In this document: in pieces, positions 35,560 to 43,151 of the stretch | Position numbering within the stretch: the first letter of the stretch is position 1 | How the letters are laid out: each line of letters begins with the position of its first letter | Origin: Roseateles saccharophilus | Lineage (GTDB): Bacteria; Pseudomonadota; Gammaproteobacteria; Burkholderiales; Burkholderiaceae_C | Length of the DNA: 64,000 bases | Direction of reading: 5' to 3' | NCBI RefSeq assembly: GCF_004342485.1 | Contig: NZ_SMBU01000005.1 | Span: 1 to 64,000 of the forward strand | The notes under the pieces: generated by a model | Databases searched by the model: none | Told to the model about the DNA's origin: nothing | Seen by the model: the letters and a program-made list of their open reading frames with translations, nothing else | Program-made: the position numbers and the translations under genes

Positions 35560-35877
35560 ATGTCCATCCTGCGCTCCGCCACCGTGCTCGCCGCCAGCCT
35601 GATGCTGGCCCTGGCCGCCCACGCCACGCCCAAGGTCATCAAGAAGGTGCCGCCCGACTTCCCGCGCGAGGCCGTGCAGAAGGGCATCTCCACCGGCGTC
35701 GTCAAGGCCAAGCTGACCATCGAGGCCGATGGCAAGGTCAGCGACGTCGAGATCGTCGAGGCCGAACCCAAGCGCGTCTTCGACCGCGCCGTGAAGCAGG
35801 CCCTGATGGACTGGAAGTTCGAGCCGGGCGAGAAGGCGACGCACGAGGTCAAACTCGTCTTCAAGAACGAGGACTGA
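35560..35877 (+). CDS. Exported TonB C-terminal-domain protein
   Basis: This 105-residue protein has a signal peptide (MSILRSATVLAASLMLALAAHA) and then only a TonB C-terminal fold: PKVIKKVPPDFPREAVQKGISTGVVKAKLTI through VKQALMDWKFEPGEKATHEVKLVF. It lacks the membrane anchor and proline-rich linker of true TonB, so it cannot transmit energy itself; it may compete for or cap TonB-box partners, which is inference. It follows the chemoreceptor by 29 bases and may be co-transcribed. Confidence 0.85.
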   Translation: MSILRSATVLAASLMLALAAHATPKVIKKVPPDFPREAVQKGISTGVVKAKLTIEADGKVSDVEIVEAEPKRVFDRAVKQALMDWKFEPGEKATHEVKLVFKNED

Positions 35878-36031
35878 GTGAGCGCCGAGGACAGGCCCTG
35901 CGGCCTGTCCGACGGCTCACGAAGGCCATGCGCCATGCTGGGCGCATGGCATGAGTAGAGACCGAGAACAGCGCCTGCGCGCTGTTCGACGCGTTACGAA
36001 GGACAGACGGCATGCAGGCCGTCTGGCATGA
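35878..36031. repeat. Tandem pair of 77-base double-hairpin units with covarying stems
   Basis: Unit 1 (35878-35954) and unit 2 (35955-36031) align without gaps. Each has two 9-base stems: GGACAGGCC/GGCCTGTCC and CCATGCGCC/GGCGCATGG in unit 1, GAACAGCGC/GCGCTGTTC and ACAGACGGC/GCCGTCTGG in unit 2. Loop CTGC, linker GACG..TYACGAAGG-like, second loop ATGCnG and tail CATGA are conserved while stem bases change in compensating pairs. The pair fills the spacer between convergent genes. Confidence 0.85.
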
Positions 36032-36061
36032 CACCGGACAGCGATTGCTGCGCCTCCAGCT

Positions 36062-36457
36062 TCAACGACCTGCGCGGACCGGGTTGTCCGACGCGGCATG
36101 GGGCCACCAATGCGCCCCGCCCACCGCCACCAGCAGCACCGCGACGACGGCGCCGGCCGCAAGACTCAGGCGCCGTTTTCTTCTGGCCTGGCGCACGCGC
36201 AGGCTGCCGACCCCGGCGGCCTCGCGCATCGCGGAGTGCTGCTGGAGCCGGGGCAGGCGCTTGAGGCTCACGGCCTGCTTGCGGCCGTCACGGCCGGTCA
36301 CAATTTCGAAGCTGAGCGGCTCGTCCAGCCGCGGGCCCTCGCCATCGGTGGGAAAGGCCGCCAGTGCCACGAACACCTCTTCGCCCCCACCCAGCGGGCG
36401 GATCGTGCCGTAGCCGGCATCGTGGTTCCACGCGCTCAATACACCTTCGAATCTCAT
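36062..36457 (-). CDS. Cold-shock-domain protein with C-terminal membrane anchor
   Basis: This 131-residue protein starts MRFEGVLSAWNHDAGYGTIRP, a cold-shock (CspA-like) OB fold to about residue 68, although the RNP1 GYGFI is GYGTI here. A basic linker (RVRQARRKRRLS) and one membrane helix (about 96-116, AAGAVVAVLLVAVGGAHWW) follow. Relatives usually carry a two-helix DUF1294 domain after the cold-shock domain; this one is shorter. It may tether RNA or DNA to the membrane, which is inference. Confidence 0.85.
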   Translation of the reverse strand: MRFEGVLSAWNHDAGYGTIRPLGGGEEVFVALAAFPTDGEGPRLDEPLSFEIVTGRDGRKQAVSLKRLPRLQQHSAMREAAGVGSLRVRQARRKRRLSLAAGAVVAVLLVAVGGAHWWPHAASDNPVRAGR

Positions 36458-36565
36458 ACTTCCCTCAGACGCTAGGCTGGAATGCTGCGGGCTGTCGGAG
36501 CAGCGCCGGCAACCGGATGTAAGCCCGACAATCCGCCCTCCGCAAGCCCCCAATCTCGTCAGCGC

Positions 36566-37519
36566 ATGCCCATCAACTGGTTCCCCGGCCACATGAACTC
36601 CACCCGTCAGGCGATCAAGGATCGCGTGAAGGCGGGGCTGGACGTGGTCATCGAGCTGCTCGACGCGCGCCTGCCCGGCTCCAGCAGCAATCCGCTGCTG
36701 GCTGCGCTCACCACCGGCCGGCCGTCGCTGAAGGTGCTGAACAAGCAGGATCTGGCCGACCCGGCCGTGACGGCCGACTGGCTGGCCTTCTACAACGCCC
36801 AGCCGCACACGCGCGCCATCCCGCTGGACGCCGGCGACAAATCCCCCGCCCGCGCCCTGGTCAAGGCCTGCCGCGAACTGGCGCCGTTGCGCGGCGACAT
36901 GCACAAGCCGCTGCGCGTGCTGATCTGCGGCATCCCCAACGTCGGCAAGAGCACGCTGATCAACACGCTGGTCGGCCGCAAGGCCACCAAAACGGGCGAC
37001 GAGCCGGGCATCACCAAGATCGAGCAGAAGATCGTGCTGGAGAAAGGCTTCTACCTGTTCGACACGCCGGGCATGTTGTGGCCGCGCATCGCCATCGAGC
37101 AGAGCGGCTACCACCTGGCCGCCAGCGGCGCCATCGGCCGCAATGCCTTCGACGAGGCCGAGGTGGCGCTGGAGCTGATCGCCGTGCTCAAGCGCCGCTA
37201 CCCCGAGCGTCTGCAGGAGCGCTACGGTCTGGCCGAGCTGGGCGCCGACGATGCCGTGCTGGAGGCCATCGGCACCAAGCGCGGCGCCAAGATCCGTGGC
37301 GGCGCGGTGCAGATGCACAAGGCCGCCGAGGCGCTGCTGGTGGACTACCGCCAGGGGTTGCTGGGCCGCATCACGCTGGAGACGCCCGAGGAGATGGCCG
37401 CCTGGCGCCGCGCCGCGGCCGACGAGGAGGCCCGCCAGGCCGCTGCGCGCGAGGCCGAGAAGGCCGCCGACAAGGCACGCCGCAGCGGGCGCCGCGCCGC
37501 AGCCAGCGGCGACGCGTGA
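36566..37519 (+). CDS. ylqF: Ribosome biogenesis GTPase YlqF/RbgA
   Basis: This 317-residue circularly permuted GTPase starts INWFPGHMNSTRQAIKDRV after Met-Pro. The G4 motif LNKQDL precedes G1 GIPNVGKST (about 122-130), then G3 DTPGMLWP, the order typical of the YlqF/YawG group that assists large-subunit assembly. The C-terminal 50 residues are Ala/Glu/Arg-rich. The ATG at 36566 is set by homology; the frame from 36482 overlaps the divergent cold-shock gene promoter. Confidence 0.93.
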   Translation: MPINWFPGHMNSTRQAIKDRVKAGLDVVIELLDARLPGSSSNPLLAALTTGRPSLKVLNKQDLADPAVTADWLAFYNAQPHTRAIPLDAGDKSPARALVKACRELAPLRGDMHKPLRVLICGIPNVGKSTLINTLVGRKATKTGDEPGITKIEQKIVLEKGFYLFDTPGMLWPRIAIEQSGYHLAASGAIGRNAFDEAEVALELIAVLKRRYPERLQERYGLAELGADDAVLEAIGTKRGAKIRGGAVQMHKAAEALLVDYRQGLLGRITLETPEEMAAWRRAAADEEARQAAAREAEKAADKARRSGRRAAASGDA

Positions 37520-37585
37520 TTCCCCGGCCTTGACCACACTCCTGCGGCACCTATGCTGGGCCGCACCGGAACGACAAGAGACACC

Positions 37586-38974
37586 ATGAGCCGCCTGTCC
37601 CTGCTCGACCTCGCCTTCTTCATCGCCGAGAGCGAGGCCAGCCCCAAGCATGTCGCCGGCCTGCACATCCACCAGATCCCCAAGGGCGCCAAGGCCAGCT
37701 TCGCGAAGCAGCTCTACGAGGAATTCCTCGAGCACACCGACGTCCAGCCGCCCTTCGACCAGGTCATCAACTTCCTATCGCCGACGCTGATGCCGAGTTG
37801 GGGCACGGCCGAGGCTGTGGACCTGTCTGAGCACGTCTTCTTCCACCGGCTCAAGGCCGGCGCCAACGACCGCGCGGCACTCTACGCGCTGACCGCCCGG
37901 CTGCACGAGCCGGTGCTGGACCGCAGCCGCCCGCTGTGGGAGGTGCATGTCATCGCCGGGCTGTGGGACCGCCAGTTCGCCGTCTACTACAAGATGCACC
38001 ACGCGATGGCCGACGGCATCACGATGACGCGCTGGGGCGTGGACTCGCTGCGCACGACGCCCGAGGACCTGACGGTCACGCCGGTCTGGACCTTCGACCA
38101 CACTCGCCGCGGCGGCCTCGGGCGCAAGAAGCGGCTGGACCAGGCCGTGGCCGGCACCGTGTGGAAGCAACTCACGGCCAACAGCAAGCGCGCCGTCGGC
38201 ATCGGGCGGCTGACGGCCATGCTGGCGCTGGAGGCCGTGAAGCTGACGAAGAACGCCATCGCCCTGCCCTTCATGGCCAGCGGCGGCACGCCCTTCACGG
38301 GCAACGCGACGCCGGGCCGCCAGTTCGCGACCGCCGCCGTGCCCATGGCCCGCATCGACGCCATCCGCAAGCTGGCGCGCGCCACGCTGAACCATGTCGC
38401 GCTGACCTGCCTGGACGGGGCCATGCACCGCTACCTCGCCGACGAAGGCATCGCACTGGACCGGCCGATCACGATCCAGATGCCGGTGAACCTGCGCCGC
38501 GATGGTGAAAAGGGGGCGGGCAACAAGATCGGCATCATCCTCGTCGACCTGTCGGCGCCCACCGACGACGCCTATGTGCGCCTGCGCAACATCGGCTACT
38601 CGCTGCGCAATGTGCGGGCCATGATCGACTCGGTCGCGCCCGAGGCCGTCGAGACCTACACCCTCCTGACCGGGCTGCTCGGCCAGATCGCCGGCATGCT
38701 CAAGCTGGCCGACGTCATCACGCCGATGGGCAACACGCTGGTGTCCAACGTGCCCGGCCCGGCGGAGCGCCTCTACCTGAAGGGCGCGCCGCTGCTGGAG
38801 ATGCACCCGGTCTCGACGCTGCCGGCCACCCATCTGCTCAACATCACGCTGTTCAGCTACGCCGGCACGCTCTACTTCGGCCTCATCGCGACCGACGCTC
38901 TGCCCAACCTCGGCCGGCTGTCGGCCTACATCGAGGAAGAGATCGCGACGCTGGAGAAGGCAGTCGGGATCTGA
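37586..38974 (+). CDS. Wax ester synthase/acyl-CoA:diacylglycerol acyltransferase (WS/DGAT)
   Basis: This 462-residue enzyme makes wax esters or triacylglycerol from acyl-CoA. The catalytic HHxxxDG motif is seen in MHHAMADGI (about 142-148), preceded by LDRSRPLWEVHVI; the second motif PGP occurs in LVSNVPGPAERLY. The start MSRLSLLDLAFFIAESEASPKHVAGL fits the family. It suggests neutral-lipid storage besides polyhydroxyalkanoate. It is followed by a HutD gene 4 bases on. Confidence 0.92.
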   Translation: MSRLSLLDLAFFIAESEASPKHVAGLHIHQIPKGAKASFAKQLYEEFLEHTDVQPPFDQVINFLSPTLMPSWGTAEAVDLSEHVFFHRLKAGANDRAALYALTARLHEPVLDRSRPLWEVHVIAGLWDRQFAVYYKMHHAMADGITMTRWGVDSLRTTPEDLTVTPVWTFDHTRRGGLGRKKRLDQAVAGTVWKQLTANSKRAVGIGRLTAMLALEAVKLTKNAIALPFMASGGTPFTGNATPGRQFATAAVPMARIDAIRKLARATLNHVALTCLDGAMHRYLADEGIALDRPITIQMPVNLRRDGEKGAGNKIGIILVDLSAPTDDAYVRLRNIGYSLRNVRAMIDSVAPEAVETYTLLTGLLGQIAGMLKLADVITPMGNTLVSNVPGPAERLYLKGAPLLEMHPVSTLPATHLLNITLFSYAGTLYFGLIATDALPNLGRLSAYIEEEIATLEKAVGI

Positions 38975-38978
38975 ACCG

Positions 38979-39530
38979 GTGGAGATCATCCACGCCCCTC
39001 AGGTCGCGTCGACACCCTGGAAGAACGGCGGCGGCCGCACGCGGACCCTGCTGGTGCTGCCGCGCGCGGACGACTGGCAGCTGCGCATCTCCATGGCCGA
39101 CGTCGATCAGGACGGCCCCTTCTCGCCCTACCCCGGCGTCGAGCGCTGGCTCGCCCTCGTCGAGGGCCAGGGGATGCGGCTCGAGTTCGAAGACCGGCGA
39201 GCGACACTGACGACCCTCGACCCGCCGCTGCGCTTCGACGGCGCCAGCGCGCCCTTTGGCCGCCTGCTGAAGGGCCCCGTGCGCGACCTGAACCTGATGA
39301 ACAAGGGCGGGCAGGCGGCGATGCACCCGGCGCTGCCGGGCGTTCCCTGGCGTGCCCGGCAACGCTCCTGCGGCCTGTTCGCGTCGCAGCCAGGCAATTG
39401 GTCCTGCGGGGATGGCCGCCGGGCCGCGCTGCCCGCGCACACGCTGCTCTGGCTCGACCTGGCACCCCAGAAGGAGATGGTTTTCGACCAGCCCGGGCTG
39501 TGGCTGGAGTTCAGCGCTACAGATCCTTGA
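38979..39530 (+). CDS. HutD/Ves family cupin protein
   Basis: This 183-residue protein starts with GTG at 38979. It has the HutD signature TPWKNGGGRTRTLLV, then LRISMADVDQDGPFSPYPGVERWLALVEG and FGRLLKGPVRDLNLM. HutD proteins are small bicupins linked with histidine degradation, where they may limit the pathway, but no hut genes are nearby. It is 4 bases after the WS/DGAT gene and overlaps the convergent DUF3592 gene by 14 bases. Confidence 0.88.
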   Translation: MEIIHAPQVASTPWKNGGGRTRTLLVLPRADDWQLRISMADVDQDGPFSPYPGVERWLALVEGQGMRLEFEDRRATLTTLDPPLRFDGASAPFGRLLKGPVRDLNLMNKGGQAAMHPALPGVPWRARQRSCGLFASQPGNWSCGDGRRAALPAHTLLWLDLAPQKEMVFDQPGLWLEFSATDP

Positions 39531-39936
39531 ACAGGCCGATGGCCACCAGCGCCACGCCCATCAGCACCGCGGCGATCCAGGCCCGCGACGGCGAGCGCTC
39601 CAGCACCGCGCGGCCGGGGTCGGCCGGGTCGTAATAGACCCTGACCTCGAGGCCGACCGGGTAGCGGGCCACCAGGGCCGCCTTGTCGGCGGACTGCGAC
39701 GGCCCGCCGGCATAGCCGACCTTGGAGCCGCGGCGGGCCTGGCCGGCCACCTGGTAGTCGTACTCGATGCGCACGCTGTCGTTGTCGCCGTCGGGGGCCT
39801 GACGGTGTTCCGAGTGCACGATGACGCCGCGCGTGTCAGGCCAATCGGCGGCCCTGGCGTTCATCGTGGCCGACCACCAGGCCGCGCCGACAAGCAGCAG
39901 CCCGCACACGATGAAGGCCAGCTTGATCAGGGTCAT
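39517..39936 (-). CDS. DUF3592 membrane protein
   Basis: This 139-residue protein starts MTLIKLAFIVCGLLLVGAAWW (first membrane helix), has a central beta-rich DUF3592 domain with DTRGVIVHSEHR, VRIEYDYQVAGQ and VRVYYDPADPGRAVLE, and ends in a second helix, AAVLMGVALVAIGLF. The function is unknown. The ATG at 39936 is preferred over upstream in-frame starts, which lack similarity. Confidence 0.85.
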   Translation of the reverse strand: MTLIKLAFIVCGLLLVGAAWWSATMNARAADWPDTRGVIVHSEHRQAPDGDNDSVRIEYDYQVAGQARRGSKVGYAGGPSQSADKAALVARYPVGLEVRVYYDPADPGRAVLERSPSRAWIAAVLMGVALVAIGLFKDL

Positions 39937-40010
39937 CCATGCATCTCCGGGTCGCCCCGAGGGGCGGGTTGCGCCATCATGCCGTCTCCCCAACCGTTCC
40001 CCGCCCGGCC

Positions 40011-41177
40011 ATGCCTCTGCCCCTGTTTCCCTCGCCGTGGATGCGCGAGGAACACCACCTGCTGCAGCAGGGCTGTGCACGCTTCTTCGCCGAACGCTGG
40101 CTGCCGCGCGCAGCCGGCTGGCGCGAGCGCGGCCAGATGGAGCGCGACACCTGGCGCGAGGCCGGTGCGCAGGGCCTGCTTTGCGCGGCCATGCCCGAGG
40201 AGTTCGGCGGCAGCAGCGGGGACTTCGGCCATGAGGCCGTCATCGTCATGGAGGCCGCGCGGGCCAACCTCGGCGGCTTCGGCGGCAGCGTGCACTCGGC
40301 CATCGTCGCGCCCTATTTGCTGCACCATGGCAGTGACGAGCAGCGCCGGCGCTGGCTGCCCGCGCTGGCCAGCGGCGAGCGCGTGGGCGCCATCGCGATG
40401 ACCGAGCCGGGCACGGGCTCGGACCTGCAGGCCATCCGCACGCGCGCCCGGCATGTCACCGACGAACACGGCGACCACTACGTCATCAGCGGCCAGAAGA
40501 CCTTCATCACCAACGGCCAGAACGCCGACCTCATCGTCATCGTCTGCCGCACCGGCGACGCACCGGGCGCCAGGGGCCTGTCGCTGATCGTGGCCGAGGT
40601 CGATGCCGGCACGCCCGGCCTGTCGCGCCGGCGCCTGGACAAGATCGGCATGAAGGCCCAGGACACCAGCGAGCTGTTCTTCGACGAGCTGCGCGTACCG
40701 GCCGCGAACCTGCTGGGCGCGAGCGAAGGCCTGGCCTTCGGCCAGCTGATGCAGGAGCTGCCGCAGGAGCGTCTCGTCATCGCGGCCCAGGCCGTTGCGA
40801 TGATGGAGCGCGCGCTGGACGACACCATCGCCTACGCGAAGCAGCGCGAGGCCTTCGGCCAGCCGATCTGGAATTTCCAGAACACCCGCTTCGTGCTGGC
40901 CCAGGCGCAGAGCGACGTGCTGGCCGCGCGTGCGCTGCTGGACGCTGCCATCTCCGCCCACCTGAGGCAGGAGCTCGACGCCGCCCGCGCCGCCCTCGTG
41001 AAGGCCTGGTGCAGCGACCTCGCATCGCGGCTGACCGACGCCTGCCTGCAGCTCTTCGGTGGCTATGGCTACATGCTGGAGACTCCCATCGCCGAGCTGT
41101 GGGCCGACGCGCGCGTGACGCGCATCTACGGCGGCACCAACGAGATCATGAAAGAGCTGGCTTCGCGCCAGATGTGA
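40011..41177 (+). CDS. Acyl-CoA dehydrogenase
   Basis: This 388-residue FAD enzyme introduces the 2,3-double bond in acyl-CoA. It has [27 protein letters not shown], the active-site region [27 protein letters not shown] and the C-terminal [26 protein letters not shown]. The start [16 protein letters not shown] at 40011 fits homology. It is followed on the same strand by a thiolase, so both probably act in beta-oxidation of fatty or dicarboxylic acids. Confidence 0.95.
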   Translation: MPLPLFPSPWMREEHHLLQQGCARFFAERWLPRAAGWRERGQMERDTWREAGAQGLLCAAMPEEFGGSSGDFGHEAVIVMEAARANLGGFGGSVHSAIVAPYLLHHGSDEQRRRWLPALASGERVGAIAMTEPGTGSDLQAIRTRARHVTDEHGDHYVISGQKTFITNGQNADLIVIVCRTGDAPGARGLSLIVAEVDAGTPGLSRRRLDKIGMKAQDTSELFFDELRVPAANLLGASEGLAFGQLMQELPQERLVIAAQAVAMMERALDDTIAYAKQREAFGQPIWNFQNTRFVLAQAQSDVLAARALLDAAISAHLRQELDAARAALVKAWCSDLASRLTDACLQLFGGYGYMLETPIAELWADARVTRIYGGTNEIMKELASRQM

Positions 41178-41202
41178 AGCACCCCCTACCGGCTTGGCCG
41201 GC

Positions 41203-41262
41203 CCCCTCGAGGGGGCACTGCCAGTGGCCCGGCAAAGCCGGTTCCACGGCAGTCGCTGGGTA
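41203..41262. repeat. Dispersed intergenic hairpin repeat, copy B
   Basis: This stretch shares 20 identical bases with copy A at 743-762 (here 41226-41245), inside outer arms CCAGTG (41221-41226) and CGCTGG (41254-41259). The same two arm variants occur in swapped order in copy A. It lies between the acyl-CoA dehydrogenase and thiolase genes, preceded by a CCCCCTCGAGGGGG palindrome. Confidence 0.7.
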
Positions 41263-41280
41263 AAACCAACTGGAGATCCC

Positions 41281-42486
41281 ATGAGTTTTGACGCCTACCT
41301 GTACGAGCACTGCCGCACGCCACGCGGCAAGGGCAAGCCCGAGGGTTCGCTGCACGCGGCGACGCCGATCTGGCTCGTTCGCACGCTGCTGCAGTCTCTA
41401 CAACGGCGCACGCAACTGGACACGGCCCTGGTTGACGACGTCGTGCTGGGCTGCGTGACGCCGATCGGCGAACAGGGCGGCGACATCGCCCGCACCGCGG
41501 TGCTGGACGCCGGCTGGGCCGAGACCGTGGGTGGCATCACGCAGTCGCGCTTCTGCGCGTCGGGGCTGGAGAGCGTCAACCTGGCCGCGGCCAAGGTCGC
41601 CAGCGGCTTCGAGCAATTGGTGGTGGCCGGCGGCGTGGAGAGCATGAGCCGCGTGCCCATGGGCAGCGATGGCGGCGCCTGGCTGCAGGACCCGCGCGTC
41701 ATCGAGGCCGTCGGCTTCGTGCCCCAGGGCATCAGCGCCGACCTGATCGCGACGCTGGAGGGCTTCTCACGCGCCGAGCTGGACGCCTGGGCTGCGCGCT
41801 CCCACCAGCGCGCCGCCGCGGCACGCGCCGAAGGGCGCTTCGCGCGCGCCCTGGTGCCCGTGCACGACGAGGCCGGCACGCTGCTGCTGGCCGAGGACGA
41901 GACCATCCGCCCGCAGACGACGGCCGAGACCCTGGCCGCGCTGACCCCCTCGTTCGCCAAGCTCGGTGCGAAGTTCGACCCGCTCGCGCTGCGCAAATAC
42001 CCGCAGGCCGCCGCCATCGAGCACCGCCACCACGCCGGCAACTCCTCGGGCATCGTCGACGGCGCGGCCCTGGTGCTGGTCGGCTCCCGTGCCGGCGGCG
42101 CGGCGGCCGGGCTCAGGCCCCGCGCCCGCATCCGCGCCGCGGCGGTGACGGGCAGCGAGCCCACCATCATGCTGACCGGCACGACGCCGGCCTGCCTGAA
42201 GGCGCTGAAGCAGGCCGGCATGCAGGCCAAGGACGTCGACCTGTGGGAGATCAACGAGGCCTTCGCCGCCGTGCCGATGAAGACGGCGCGCGACCTCGGC
42301 CTGGACCTGGCGCGCGTCAATGTCAACGGCGGCGGCATCGCGCTGGGCCACCCGTTGGGCGCGACGGGCGCGATGCTGCTGGGCACGCTGCTCGATGAGC
42401 TCGAGCGGCGCGATCTTCAGACGGGATGCGTGACGCTGTGCGTCGGCGGCGGCATGGGCATCGCCACCGTCATCGAGCGCGTTTGA
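41281..42486 (+). CDS. Thiolase (acetyl-CoA C-acyltransferase)
   Basis: This 401-residue enzyme cleaves 3-oxoacyl-CoA or condenses acetyl-CoA. The nucleophilic cysteine is in [14 protein letters not shown] (about residue 90), followed by [40 protein letters not shown] and the second cysteine in [10 protein letters not shown]. The start [18 protein letters not shown] follows a TGGAGA ribosome-binding site. It pairs with the acyl-CoA dehydrogenase upstream in beta-oxidation. Confidence 0.95.
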   Translation: MSFDAYLYEHCRTPRGKGKPEGSLHAATPIWLVRTLLQSLQRRTQLDTALVDDVVLGCVTPIGEQGGDIARTAVLDAGWAETVGGITQSRFCASGLESVNLAAAKVASGFEQLVVAGGVESMSRVPMGSDGGAWLQDPRVIEAVGFVPQGISADLIATLEGFSRAELDAWAARSHQRAAAARAEGRFARALVPVHDEAGTLLLAEDETIRPQTTAETLAALTPSFAKLGAKFDPLALRKYPQAAAIEHRHHAGNSSGIVDGAALVLVGSRAGGAAAGLRPRARIRAAAVTGSEPTIMLTGTTPACLKALKQAGMQAKDVDLWEINEAFAAVPMKTARDLGLDLARVNVNGGGIALGHPLGATGAMLLGTLLDELERRDLQTGCVTLCVGGGMGIATVIERV

Positions 42487-42497
42487 CTGGCGGCGAA

Positions 42498-42839
42498 TCA
42501 GAGGCGCATCCAGCCGCCCACGCGCAGATGCCAGCGCCCGCCGCTGCTCTCCCAGCGATGCGGCTCGTAGCGGTAGCCGGGGCGCGGCCGGTCGTAGTAG
42601 CCGGGCACCCACTGGTGGCGGCCGCCGCTCCAACCCCAGTAGCCATTGATCCAGACGGCCCCCGGGTAGGGCATCACGGGCACCACCTCAGCATAGGGCG
42701 CCGGCGGCGGCACGTCGACGACGACGGCCGGCGCTGCGGCGTAGCCGCCGTCGTAATAGCCGCGATGCGCGGGCACCACCACGCAGGCCGACAGCAGCGC
42801 GGATGAGGCCAGCGCGAGGGCCAGGGTCGTTTTTTGCAT
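42498..42839 (-). CDS. YXWGXW-repeat lipoprotein
   Basis: This 113-residue protein has a lipoprotein signal, MQKTTLALALASSALLSACVV (Cys at about 19). Two aromatic repeats follow, INGYWGWSGGRHQWVPGYYDRP and the related HRWESSGGRWHLRVGGW. Such proteins are small outer-membrane-associated lipoproteins of unknown function in proteobacteria. The 3' end is 11 bases from the convergent thiolase stop. A second tiny lipoprotein gene lies just upstream. Confidence 0.82.
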   Translation of the reverse strand: MQKTTLALALASSALLSACVVVPAHRGYYDGGYAAAPAVVVDVPPPAPYAEVVPVMPYPGAVWINGYWGWSGGRHQWVPGYYDRPRPGYRYEPHRWESSGGRWHLRVGGWMRL

Positions 42840-42919
42840 GTTCGGTCTCCAGGCCGCGGGCTGCGGCCACCCCCCTCTAACTGCCGCCCTGCCCGGGCGG
42901 ATGACGGCTTCACACAGAA

Positions 42920-43069
42920 TTACCGGGGGCCGCGGCCATAGCCGTAGTCACGGCCGTAATAGCCATCATGGTCATGGTAGTAACCGTCGTGCCGGTGCAC
43001 CGGCACGATGATGCAGCCGGACAGCAGCGCGGCGGAAATCAGTGCAAGGGCCAGGGCCAGTCGTTTCAT
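42920..43069 (-). CDS. Small Tyr/His/Gly-rich lipoprotein
   Basis: An ATG at 43069 opens a 49-residue frame, MKRLALALALISAALLSGCI then IVPVHRHDGYYHDHDGYYGRDYGYGRGPR, ending in TAA at 42920. The lipoprotein signal with Cys19 is clear and the mature part is a tyrosine, histidine and glycine repeat. It resembles the neighbouring YXWGXW lipoprotein in its signal and CVVVP/CIIVP start, so it may be a shortened paralogue. Histidines could bind metal, which is inference. A GAGACCC spacer precedes the start codon. Confidence 0.6.
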   Translation of the reverse strand: MKRLALALALISAALLSGCIIVPVHRHDGYYHDHDGYYGRDYGYGRGPR

Positions 43070-43151
43070 GAGGGTCTCCGGGGCCGCCGGGAGGGCGGCC
43101 CTGACCCACTAACAGCCGGGCGGCCCCGGCGGATGACGGCGTCACCAGGTG

